A stretch of DNA of 64,000 bases from Theobroma cacao (Eukaryota; Streptophyta; Magnoliopsida; Malvales; Malvaceae). Where the stretch lies: contig NC_030851.1 of assembly GCF_000208745.1 (NCBI RefSeq), positions 4,914,752 to 4,978,751 on the forward strand. Reading direction: 5' to 3'. This document shows, in pieces, positions 35,001 through 47,100 of the stretch. How positions within the stretch are numbered: the first letter of the stretch is position 1; every line of letters begins with the position of its first letter. Made by a program: the position numbers and the translations under genes. Below the pieces are notes generated by a model, which saw nothing but the letters and a program-made list of their open reading frames with translations, was not told the origin of the DNA and did not search any database.

Positions 35001-38000
35001 ATGGGTGGTATAACGATGCTTGTTTAAGAATTGTAGAAAACCACATTTCAGAACCAAGTGAGCAAGCTGGTTTGAAACAAATTGTGGAAGGCAAACTTTC
35101 ATATGGTGACTATAGTTTACCTGATGATAAGGTCAATGTCATAGGACGTGTACTCCTTAAGAACATTAGTGTTAGATGGAGAGTGTATGCTGGCTCTGAC
35201 TGGTGTGAAACTAGCAAAGATAATAAGCAGTCCAAAAGTATACATGGAAGGGATACAACTGTATGTCTAGAGCTTGCAGTATCTGGGATCAGATTTCAAT
35301 ATGACGTTTTTCCAGCAGGTGGAATATCTGTGTCCAAGCTTTCTCTTTCAGTCCATGATTTTCATCTTTATGACGAGAGCACAAATGCACCATGGAAACT
35401 GGTATGTAAATTACCATTATACTTTGAGTAATTGACTTTACCTGCCTTACATGAACAAAATTTTGAACTTTTCTTATCCTTGTTTAACTTGTAGGTGCTA
35501 GGATACTATGATTCGAAAGGTCATCCTAGAGAATCCTCTTCAAAGGCATTCAAACTGGACCTAGAAGCTGTCAGACCAGATCCTTTTACCCCCCTTGAGG
35601 AGTACCGGTATACTTACTGCTTTACTTATAATTTTGAATGAGCACTGAATCTTTTCTCTGATGTTGCATTGAGGAAACTTATGTGTAAGCCTTTCCATGA
35701 AACACACTGCCATATGCATGTCCTAAATAAATTATCATTTAGTTGATCACTGTTCAATTGGTGAGGACTCGTTTTCTAGTTGAATTGGACACTTTACTTT
35801 TCATAGTTTCAGGTTTTGGGCTGGTCTGTCCCTCATGGGTCCATCACCGTCTGCTTAGAGTTTCAGATGCTGATCTGATAGTAACCTTAGTGACAGCCTT
35901 CTTTGTTATCACTTATTAGACCCTCAATTACTTATCATAGTATTACAACAATGGAAGAAAAAGAATTGAAAATCACTTTATTAGTCAACATATCTACGAA
36001 GTAGCGTTTTAATTCTATGTGCTGTATTCTTCTAATGGAGCCTTGCTTTGCTAATTATTTTTGTAATAATTTCTAAAAGACAAGAATTTGTGTTATCAAC
36101 ATGGTATAGGCTGCCACCACAGGCTTGACCATAATTTATTATCGTGTTAGATGCAATTCATAACAGAAGCAAATGTTAGAACCACAGTTTGTTGTCACCA
36201 TTATTCTGCTTGTTTTATTTCTGTTTCTGAATCTATCCATTCGCTTCTGATGAACCAATTTGATTGCTTTGCTTCTTGTTTTCTTTCAGGTTACGCATTG
36301 CTTTCCTTCCTATGCTATTACATCTTCATCAAAGCCAACTTGATTTTCTCATCAGCTTTTTTGGTGAAAGAAGCTCATCAATTGACCAGTCTACAGGTTG
36401 TCCTCAAGATCCTGATCTGTTGGTAAGGAAGAGCGATAATCTTGCTGGGCGTGGCATTGCAAATGAAGCTTTGCTCCCTTATTTTCAGGCAAGTGTGGAT
36501 GAATTCATATTTTTATTAAACTGGCAAATTCTTGCTTCACTTTTAAATTGGATTTTCATTATGAGTCCTTTTGTGTGTGTTGGCACCTTAGTGGCTGATG
36601 TAGCAAAAGAACATGTGATTAGAATGTATCAACATTAATTATGATATGATTCTACTTATGGTAGGAGAGGTTGGCAAGACAAAAAATTTTTTCTTTATTC
36701 TATCTTTTATCCCTTTGGCATTATTTGTGTTATTCTGATGCCTTGTGTCGTTTTGATGAGTAATTGAATGATCCAACTTGGAATTTGGGCTAATCTGTGA
36801 GATAATTTGCTGGTTAATCTATGGGTACTGTAACTTTTTTTGCTTTTTTTTTTTTTTTTGGGGGGGGGGGGGTTTGGGTTGTGTGTGTGTGTGTGTGTGG
36901 GGTGGGGAGGAGGTTGTGATTGTTATGGGTAGGTGGTAGGGTATTGGTTGGATTTTTTTATTTTATCTACTTATTTACTGAATACTGATTAAACAAAATT
37001 TTTTTCAGAAGTTTGATATATGGCCTTTTCTTGTTCGAGTTGACTATACTCCCCACCATGTTGATCTGGCTGCACTGAAAGGTGGAAAATATGTGGAACT
37101 TGTAAACATTGTTCCTTGGAAGGTGAACTGTTTCTTCCTTTTGCCACTTTTTTTGGGATGCCGTTATGTATTTTCCAGTTTTACATTTGATGCTGTGGCT
37201 GTTTATTGGTTTTGTTATGTTTTATTTTGGCTTTTTAATTTTTGAATAGTTCACATCTTAATTAAACTATTAGTGAAGTAGGACAATATTTCGATTTTAC
37301 ACTCTATATATGCTGGCTATGCGTGATTTCCATGGCATTTTCATTAAGGAGAAAGGATCTATAAAATGTCCTATCCTTGTTTGTTACTGTTCCAAACACA
37401 TGCTGGACCTCCTGTTTATGTGAGCTTTTACTGCTCTTTTATTTTCCTATCAACAATATACATTAATATCACCAAAAATTCTTTTAAATTTCTTCTTTTT
37501 TTGTTGCGACTTAAAAGACTGTTGTAGAGTGTGCTTTCTTCCTAGCATTATTAATGATGCTCCACTTCCCTCAAGTCGAAATTTTATTTGCAAAGATTAA
37601 GCTTTATCTGTGTTGATTTGAATTTTACTGCTGTTGCTAATTACATTCTCATGTTTTTTAGTTTTCTCTTTGCTAATATAACCATAATGATACAATTTTT
37701 GCTTTGAACTTATACCTGCAGCACCTCTTATTAACTAAAAATTAGTCCTCTCTCTCTCTCTCTCTGCCCTCATAGATGTACATTAACCTTCAGCTGTGTG
37801 ATTGCAAAGAGATGTTATGTGTTTGACTTGTCACTATCATACTGAAATAAAGTTTTGATGCAGGGAGTTGAGCTAGAACTTAAACACGTTCATGCTGTTG
37901 GTTTATATGGTTGGGGCAGCGTATGTGAAACAATTATGGGGGAGTGGCTGGAGGATATTTCTCAAAATCAGGTTTTACCAGCCTTCTGAGTGTTTATTGA

Positions 38001-39742
38001 GAGTATCAATTTTGTTGGTCTTCTTGCAAATATTTTATTCATAATATGCCCTTTCTTTTTCATAACATAGATTCATAAAGTACTGCATGGCCTTCCTACC
38101 ATCCGATCCTTGGTTGCTGTTGGTGCTGGTGCTGCAAAGCTTGTTTCCTTGCCACTTGAGAACTACAGGAAAGATCAGAGGGTACTGAAGGGAATGCAAA
38201 GAGGTAGGTTGTATCAAGCAAGATTTTTCATTTAGAATTTGGATTCGCCTTGTGTGCAATCTAAGATTTGCTTTTCAGGTACAATTGCATTCCTCCGAAG
38301 TATATCAATTGAAGCTGTTGGACTCGGTGTGCATTTGGCAGCAGGGACTCGTGATTTTCTGCTTCAAGCTGAGTATATGTTCACAAGCACCTCTCCTCCT
38401 GTATCATGGCCTTCACAAGGCAAGACGAAGACAAATGTGAGACATAATCAACCTCAAGATGCCCAACAAGGAATTCAACAGGTAAGGATTCCTTACCTGA
38501 AAAGGAATTCATTACCTGAAAATGGCATTTTCAACAGATAAACTGGTTCCTCCTTGTTAATGTTGGTACATATGTTTTCTAGAAGAATTAAACATGTCTT
38601 TTCCAGTATTAAGTATGGGTGACAAAAACATGTATATATATGCTTTATGCAAATTATATTTCAAAGAAGGTTTTGATGGTTTAAATTTGGCAGGCTTATG
38701 AGAGCATCAGTGATGGCTTAGAAAAATCCGCCTCTGCTTTGGTTCAGACACCTCTGAAAAAATACCAACGTGGAGCCAGTGCTAGTTCTGCATTGGCAAC
38801 TGCTGTTCGGGCAGTTCCTGCAGCTGCTATAGCTCCAGCTTCTGCTTGTGCAAGTGCAGTACACTGTGCTCTCCTCGGACTCAGAAACAGGTATTTTATC
38901 AATGATCTAGGATTAGGTTAAAGGACCCATGGCTCTCTCCCAGCCACCCCCTTTGACTTTCTTGATTAATTTACGAATTTATTAGACTAGGAGTTTCAAG
39001 ATATGAAGCTTTCAAATTATTTTTTATGATTTATTACCTTAATTTGAAGTTTTGAACTCCTTACTGATCTAAACTATCTTTTATGCTGCTTTTTTATGGA
39101 TTTGATGACTGAAAGACAGAGAATTTAAACTAGAAATGAGCCCAGGAGATGCTATAGTTTCATTTTTTATATATTAAAATAGGTAATTATTATATTAATT
39201 TTAATACTTTGTGGTTCATTGAAAGTTTTGATATTCTATTTTAACACAATTAAATTTTATCAATTGTGATTGTGCATTTAGGAGATAAATTGTTATTAAA
39301 GGTGTTTTGGAGATAATTAAAATTTCATTTATATAAGAAAGTAAGGAGATGGCTTATTACAAAGATTGTTATTGAAATTACAGTGTGTAAAGTGACCTGT
39401 AATAAAATCAGGACTATAATTATAACTTGCAAGAATCTATGCTACATGTGGGGACTAAGCTTAATAGGCATCTTCCTGTATATGGAAGCGTTGATTAATT
39501 AAGCAGCAATTTATCAGTATATTTGCTTTGGCTTGCCATGATTCAAACCCAATTCTGCCTTCTTTTATCATTTATTCGTTGTCTTCTTTTTAAGTTTTTC
39601 TTACAAATGAGTTCTAAGTAACATTCTAAATCTGGAATGAACAACTAATGATGCTGTCCTTGCTTGCAGCCTTGATCCTGAACGCAAGAAAGAGTCGATG
39701 GAGAAATATTTTGGTCCCACTCTGCCACAGGATCAAAACTGA
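29033..39742 (+). CDS. ATG2: ATG2, autophagy-related lipid-transfer protein
   Basis: Thirteen exons join in phase to 1994 residues; the Arabidopsis protein, as I recall, is nearly 1900. Exons: 29033-29242, 29826-30919, 31327-31475, 31892-32067, 32186-35401 (3216 nt), 35495-35607, 36290-36488, 37009-37122, 37864-37971, 38071-38203, 38279-38481, 38694-38890, 39670-39742. The N-terminus ([20 protein letters not shown]) is the chorein_N / VPS13-like lipid-binding end. The ATG2 C-terminal domain includes [40 protein letters not shown] and ending [18 protein letters not shown]2 works with ATG18 and ATG9 at the ER-phagophore contact to supply lipid for autophagosome growth. Intron 7 has a GC donor (CAG|GCAAGT). 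Start chosen at [13 protein letters not shown], the conserved family start, although the frame is open upstream. The 3' UTR may hold an intron (about 39973-40270). Confidence 0.95.
36838..36905. repeat. Poly-T, poly-G and (TG)n tract in an ATG2 intron
   Basis: A T run is followed directly by about 12 G, then ggtttgggtt and (gt)n, then G-rich sequence. It is a simple-sequence tract in intron 7, next to the GC-AG intron's polypyrimidine region. The G runs could form a quadruplex, which is inference. Confidence 0.8.
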
Positions 39743-41330
39743 TCGTGTACCCAATAGTATAAAAATTCTGGTATTTTACCCGTACTTGCATCTACAGTGG
39801 AAATTTATTTTCGGCTTATCCATTGTGCATCAGAAGAAATTTTGCAGTTTCTTGTTTTTATCTTCTTGTTGGTACACAGGAGTATTGTGATTGACTGAAG
39901 AGTGTTCTTACCTCAACGACAAAGGGGATTGTCATTTAGCTCTATTTTGCCTGGCTAGAGTTCCTCTTTTCATGTAAGTTGAACCTTTTAAAGTTTTTTT
40001 TTACCGTAGAACAAAACGTATGCATTTTCTTTGGTGTTGAAACAGCTTCAGTAAACGTTTTATTGTAATTGTATTTTGTTGTGAACATGCCATTGTAAGC
40101 ATTTATGGTACACTGCTTCTAAGGTAAATGTCCATTGAGGCATGTAGCAGTCACAAATCAAGTTCTGTCCAGACCTGATATCGAACAATACCTTGTTAGC
40201 TGGATTTACTTGACAGTTTCCATAAAATGCGCTGTCTGAATTTTGAATCTACTGTATTTTCTGGTTGCAGGTGTACAGTTAATGAAGCCATCACACTGAT
40301 TCTTTCCCGTCGGAGACGGATGAGGTGGTAAATTTTGTACAAAATGTAAATATGTATATTGGTAATTTATGAGCCAGAGTTATTAGCTTTTAGCGACACA
40401 GATGGAAGTCTTGTAATCATAGGCTTTCCTACTGAAAATAGTGAGTTGTACAGTGTTAATTCTTTTCCAGCTTCAGGCAACTGTGCATATTGCTTCAGCT
40501 TGTTGTACATAAATTCTTTGTCATATTTGTTATTGAAAAAGAAATGGGGAAATAGGAAAATCCATTTCCTCTGTCAAAGCCGCCTTCTTCTTCATCTGTT
40601 TTTGTTTTCCCATAAATTATGGCTGGAGCCACCTTTCACTGTATTTTAAAACGGGAAACAGGCCTACTTTGTCTTATTTGAGACAAGAAAAAAGAAACGA
40701 GAGGGTAAAGAGGCAGAAAGGTTCAACTACATCCACCGGTAGACATGAACTGAAAAATGAGAAATGGAGAAACAAAGCAATAGACGACGTGGATCTTCTT
40801 ATGTAGAGATCTTTAACTGCTGACATTTATACAGAACCACAAGGAAAAAAGGACAAAACGCTAGTCTACTTCTTCTTCCTGGGAAACTCAGTAGGGGACA
40901 GGGTGTTTCTTCACACTAAACTGAAAAAACAAAAAAATAAAATAAAAATGAAGCCAAGGGAAACAAAAGAAGTAAAAGAGAAGGAGAAGTCTCTTCTGAA
41001 GACTAAATTTGCCAGGATTTTTCTCTTCAAAGGCCCAATCTTCCTCTTTTATGTTGTTACCCTATACAGTTAGCAAAGGAAATTTTCCCATCCCCTTAAA
41101 TTTGCCAATCACATCATCTGTGCTTGTCCACTACACTCGTATGCCTCTTCCCTGTGATAATTAAACCAAGAAAAAGAAAATAGAAAAACACATCTTTGAG
41201 ACTTTCCCAACTGCAGCAAAAAAGGGGAGATGTACACTACTGTATTGTAATTCTCTCCTACTGCTACTTCATTTAGTAGAACCAAAAAAAAAAAAAAAAA
41301 CAAAAAAGAGATAAGGAAGTATAATCTCAC
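39743..41330. other. 3' UTRs of ATG2 and of the convergent small gene
   Basis: The left part is the ATG2 3' UTR, with a possible intron from a gtaagttg donor near 39973 to ttgcag at 40270. The right part is the probable 3' UTR of the minus-strand small gene, with A/T-rich tracts at 41280-41300. Short frames here are not supported as genes. Confidence 0.5.
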
Positions 41331-41801
41331 CTATGGTTGTTTGCTGATAAGATCTTCATGGTAGACAAACGTAGGACTAATTTTGTCTTCAACTACTTTC
41401 TCAAGAATTGGGTCATTCCTATTCCCTTTTTGAGATGCAACGTTAGTCCTTTTGAGCCCCAACCTCTCTTTCCACCAGCCCGAACCCTTGTGCAACCTTG
41501 GGAGTGAGTCCTGGAACTCATCATCTACAAGCAGTGTATCTCGCAAAGTCAGCTTTCTCCCTTGGTCAGTCCCGATATTATCTTTCGAGGGCAGCAACAT
41601 GCCCTTGAAGAAGATCTCATCTGCTGGTATCATGGCATAGTTTTTGACAGAGAATTCGAAGTCTGAAGAGACTGGAGCTTCCCTATAGTTGCTCTCATAT
41701 TTGAGACCTTGATGAGGGTCTGCAAAATCATTGGAGAAGGAGATTCTTGGGTCCATAGTGGGACTGAAGAGACCTTGCTGCTGCTGTTCATTGTTGAACA
41801 T
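41331..41801 (-). CDS. Small uncharacterised protein, At3g19200-like by position
   Basis: Single-exon frame of 156 codons starting MFNNEQQQQGLFSP and ending DLISKQP. I do not know its function. It is hydrophilic, with a Gln run near the start, a central acidic/aromatic segment (EIFFKGMLLPS), LTLRDTLLVDDEFQDSLPRL, and a Trp/Lys patch (GSGWWKERLGLKR). It has no membrane segment and no catalytic motif. It lies between ATG2 and RAD54, the place of At3g19200 in Arabidopsis as I recall it. The frame is far longer than other frames nearby and has a non-random, protein-like composition, which supports a real gene. A putative donor (GTGAGA) directly follows the stop codon, so a 3' UTR intron is possible. 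Confidence 0.7.
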   Translation of the reverse strand: MFNNEQQQQGLFSPTMDPRISFSNDFADPHQGLKYESNYREAPVSSDFEFSVKNYAMIPADEIFFKGMLLPSKDNIGTDQGRKLTLRDTLLVDDEFQDSLPRLHKGSGWWKERLGLKRTNVASQKGNRNDPILEKVVEDKISPTFVYHEDLISKQP

Positions 41802-43328
41802 CTTTAGGCATGCTTTACATATTCACAGCACAACCTCCAAATTAAAAACTTAAAAAGTTGTTCCTTCTCTCGCAGTTTTTAGAATCCACATGCAGATGTT
41901 TGCATTTATATTGTGCTTTCTAGACATCTCATGTTACTTAGATTTGTCACCTAGTGATTAACTAATTTGGGCAAACCCTTTTCCTCCTAAAAATAACTTT
42001 GCATTTGTTTTTTAACGGCTGTGCAAATGTAAGCTGGCAAAGCCTACATAGACCCCAAAGGCCTAATTGTTTATCACTATCCCACTAGCTTGGGTGTGGC
42101 CAACTCATGATTCTTTTTCACAAAAAGAAAAACGACCAGACAAAACCAAGATGGTCCCAATGATTATTGAAACTCTATCAAACTGATGATATGTACACAG
42201 TTTCTAAACTGCCTGATTTTGTCAGTATAAAAAGAGTTACTCTCAATCTAAAGTCGGTTGAATTCTAAATTCTAGCATCTTCATGATTGGGTTAGGATCA
42301 AACTAAGTCATCTCAGATTTATCCATGAAAACAAAAGTTTTTTCTTATTTAACTAATGATTTTTACTTACATGTTGGTGGACTTTGTACATGTTGTTTCT
42401 ATGGCTGGTTTCCCATGTTAGGGCTGCTATATTTTAAGTTCATTTGTTCTTCATTTCCATCCATCTTACAGTGTTGAGAAGTTTTTCAAAGACGCCCATG
42501 TGGACCTTAGCTGGTGTGATCTTTGAGCGTAAAGATTAAGTAGATATAAAGTTTCTCAACTCTTACCTACACAACAAAACCAGAAAACTTTAATTTAGTC
42601 CTCTGTTTGACCATCAATAATTTGTGAAGATGAATGACATTTTCGTTTTGGCCCTCTATTGACCTTCCACATGCTTCATTCATTCTCATCGAAATGGAAT
42701 TTTCCCCCATCGATTCCCCCAAATGGGAATTTGACAAGTGTTCGGTTCCCAATTTGATGCTTCAAGAGTGAGAGAAACTATGGATTAGCTAGAGACAATG
42801 TGCCAACTTCATGGATTAGTAGAGAAAATGCTGGTCTAATTGGCAGTATGTCTGCTTTTGGTCTCCCACTTCGCTAGCAAACTTGTCTTTTTGTACTCTT
42901 AATCTAAGAAGAATCTATCTTATATTTCGTGTTCAATACAAGGCTCTGTTTCCAATGTTGCATCTCGGAGAGAACCTCTACTTTCTTATTCAGGTGCTTT
43001 GAATGTAAACTACATTATGGTAAGTTTTGATTTGTATTGTACCAAAATAAACCACGCACTAATCTTGGCCTTTAGTAAAAAAGCCAGAAGAGGTATAATG
43101 AGAAGTAAGGAGCATGCTTTGATTTGATTTCCCATGTTTTTGTCTTAATGTTGTTTAGAATAAGTTTTAGCTTAGTGAGGGCACAAACAGCTCAAAATCC
43201 TACCTTTTTAGTGAATGAAAATCACCATAGCCCATCTGTCTATGACTGCACTTTACTTCCATTTCCAGAGGGAAGGGAAGGGAGGGGAGGCAATAATTTA
43301 TAATGCTCTATATACGCTGCCAAAAGCT
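41802..43328. other. Intergenic space upstream of the small gene and downstream of RAD54
   Basis: It holds the promoter and leader of the minus-strand small gene and the RAD54 3' UTR near 43300. No supported coding frame, RNA gene or clear repeat was seen. Confidence 0.5.
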
Positions 43329-44136
43329 TCATTGAAAATCATCATCATGTTCTACAGAAGCAGGGGATGATCTTTTCAGGGGTAATTGATTTCCAAGAGA
43401 AAGTTCACCCTTTATTGTCTCATGAAGTTCACCTCTCAGGGAACTTCTCATTGATTTCACAATTTGCCCTTGGAAAGGGGTGGAGGAAGTAACTGGTGTT
43501 ACCCTCAAAGAATTTTGATTTCTAGTGGAAGAAACAGAATTTAATAGGTTGTGATGTTTGGACAAAAAGCTTGACTTAGAATCCAGGTTTTGATTGGCGG
43601 TCTTCTGGATCTTAGTTCCTTCTCTTTTGAGCACGTTTGCCTTTCCAATATTTTGGCTCTTATTTCCTTCCTTTTCCTGCATCCTTGGGTTTACCTTCGA
43701 TTCAATAGGAACAAGCTTCCCATCTACTTGATTTGTGAAGACGAATGTGACCTACAACATGAAGTTAGCACTCGCATTACAAATTTTACACTAAATGAAC
43801 AAATTTCACAAGAGGAAGCTCATTCTTCAAATGCTTCAGACCATTAATTTGCATAGACTTGCAGCATAGTTTAGGGTTGTATGACAACATAAAACTTCTT
43901 GGTTTTGGATGCAAAATGAGGCTTTTTTGATATTCCAGTTCTCTGTTTCTTCTGAATATGTAATGTGGAAAAAGTAAAATGGCAAGTATAATATAAAAGT
44001 GCCAAACAGTCAAAAGATTTAGAAAGAAAAAAGAAACTGGAAAATTCCTTCTCATCTTTCACAAGAAAACATTTAATATAGAGTATATCTTTTCAAATAA
44101 TATAAAACACTTCTAAAAGTATTTTTCATACATATG

Positions 44137-44168
<32 letters not shown>

Positions 44169-47100
44169 TGTATGAGGGAGAGAATAAGCATTTCTGCACT
44201 GTAAACTGTTCACCGTCAGGTTAGACTTTAAATTAAGACATGCTCCATTTAGGTTTCCAGTAATCTGTGCAGTTGTTCTATGATTGGCAGTCAAAGATAC
44301 GTGATTGGAGAGAAATAACAACCCTTAGATCCAAAAATGTTTTAGCACAATAAACCTCATCAGTCAACAGAAAAAATGACACTTCATAAAAATTGGCATA
44401 CCTCATCACCAGCTGAAGCTTGAAGAATAGCATCAGGAACTGATTCTGAGCGAAAATGATGCCCCCAACTAACTAAATCCTCTTCTAAGGGAGTCCCCAC
44501 CTGAAAACCATACCCAAGAAGATAAACAGAATCAAACATATTAGAAGGAAATAAGGCACCAGTATATTCACTAACTCAATAATAGCCAAACCTGTTTTTC
44601 TGAGCTCTTTAACTTATCCAAACACCCAGCTAATCCTGCAAATCCACCTATGTCAAAAACCTCTTGATCAGATGCAGAACTTCCATTTTTTGAGTCGTAT
44701 TGTTCCTGCTCTCCTATGTTCTCAGGGCCAGTATCATAATTTTCACAACGGTTGCAATTCATCTTTTCATGAATTTCAGACCTGCGTAGTTTATGAGATA
44801 CATGGTCATGTTACACAAGCATGAAGATGGACTGGGGATTGCTCCAGCTAAATACATTGTAATCAATTGTTCAAAGATAAAGTGAACTGGAACAGCATAG
44901 CTATGTACAAGTGAAATAAGAAGTGGCATGCTTGATAAAACCAGCAAAACTAATTTACTTTTTGTCCATGTTACTACATAAGCCATGGCCATGCTCGACT
45001 TGCTGCCAAAGACAACGCAACAATTTTCATTTTGATTTCTTTATTCCTGTGGTAATTTGTAGCCTTTAGTAACAAAGAGACTATTGTCTGAGCTAATGTC
45101 ATGTCTTGTTGCTGAAAGTTAAGAGGCTCACAAGATGCTTATGCTCTTAATTCATATTATTTGATAACAAAATACCCACAGTTTGTGTAACCTCACACTC
45201 TTTCAGGTTCACTACTGAAGATGTTACCCTAATCCTGATAAATAAAAAAACAATATTATGTAATGCATTTAATAGTATATTACAAATTAGGGAAACACAA
45301 TACCTCACATTATCATAAAATGTGAAAAGGTCACGTAAATCTTCTGTTGAGAAAAAGTTTCCCTGCAATCAAAAACAGTTGGTACATGATGAACTAAGAT
45401 CAAGTTTCAACAAAAAGCATGAAAAACCAACAAATAGGAACCTGTGCCATAAGGCTGTCCACTTGCTCCTGCTGGATAACTTTTTGAAGCCCTTCCTTTG
45501 ACATTTGACGCTGGTACACCTACAGAAATATAAATATGCCCTCTCATTCCAACTATATATATATTGGAAGTTTTATTATGCAAAAACTGATTTATATTCA
45601 GTTAAATTGACATCAAAACCTTTTCTTCAATTGTTCCAGTACTTAGGAATCTGTAGATGTAAACTCTCTTTTTTTGCCCATCTCTCCAAACCCTTGCAGC
45701 AGCCTAATTTATGTTTGCAAATAGTCAGATATTGGGTCAAACGACAAGTTTCTACTTCTTTAGTGACTTTAGAAATAATCAGAGCTTAGAAAAGATATTA
45801 CTTGCTTATCATTAGCAGGGTTCCAATCAGGGTCAAACAAGACAAGCCGGTTACCACCTATCAAATTGAGACCACAACCACCAGCCTTGCTACTTAATAG
45901 AAACACAAACTCATCCTGCAAAATGTTGAATCAATCTGGATTATGAGTATAAGCCCTCCAGCAAAACTATGAACTAGAGAAGCCTTATCCACAAATGTAT
46001 TCATGTAAGAAATATCATACCTTGGTTGGGTCATTAAAACGATTAACTAGTTTCTGCCTTTTGCTAATTGATGTGGTTCCATCAAGCCTCAAGTATGGAT
46101 ATCTTCTTTCACGACACAATTGAGCAAATAGGTCCAGCGTCTGATGCACAATAAATTCATTTTCGCCAAAAAATAAACTAGATGATGATTTATCCCCAGA
46201 AAATCTATTTAATGCTCAACATAAACGTTGATGCAGGTTGCAATAGGAACAGAAGTGGTCCATGAAAAAGTGGTGTTTCCCCATGAGCAAGTTTGACAAA
46301 CATGAATGTTTTGCTCATTTATGATGTTCTATATGATTCAAATAAAAAAAAAATTGCTCTATACAACTGAACCACATTTTTTAGCCATTTAAATTGACCT
46401 GTGTATAGTTTGAGACAAGAACAATGCGGTCATCAGTTCTCTGACGTAGATGAGCCAGCAATCGGGCTAATACATGCATTTTCCCAGACAGTTCAACCCA
46501 AGCCCCATCACCACCAGTCCATGATCCAGATCTAAGAATCAAAGGAGAAAAAAAATCATATGAGATCTTAGACTATTGACATGAAGCATAAAAATAACAG
46601 AAAAGCGAGAAGCCTACCTTCCTGAGAACATTTCTGGTGGGAAAAAGCGCATACAGTCCTCAAATCCTGTAGTTCCTGGACTTCCACTTCTTATAGTATC
46701 ATAAATGAGCTACATAAAGAAATATCATCCATGAAAATAAAGTGATTTTCTGAATGTTAGAAATAGAAGAGAAATCAAATAGAGAGGTAAACAAGAGAAG
46801 TCAAATAAAACAAATGCCTGTGCATCCAGGTCAATGTGAAATGTTGAACGCAGAAAAGGACATCATGTCGAATATGGAATGCTAAATGGAACAAAAAAAA
46901 ACACCAAAGAAAAGGACATCGTGTCCTCACAATAAGTACGAAACTCAATTTTCACTAAGAAACATGTCCAGAAATCTGTTTTTCCCCGAAACTATAGTAC
47001 CTTTGGATGATTGCATAGCTTCTTAAGAGCTGTAATATAAGCCAATATCTTTGATTGCTTTGCTTCTTCAGTGATGGCTCGTTTAACCTGTGTTCAAGAG

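Noticed and set aside
40359..40649. 96-codon + strand frame downstream of ATG2
   Set aside because: It lies in the ATG2 3' UTR zone, has no homolog-like composition and no splice context.
44073..44321. Minus-strand frame with Thr-Tyr-Ile-His repeats
   Set aside because: It is a translation of the (ATGT)n microsatellite within a RAD54 intron.
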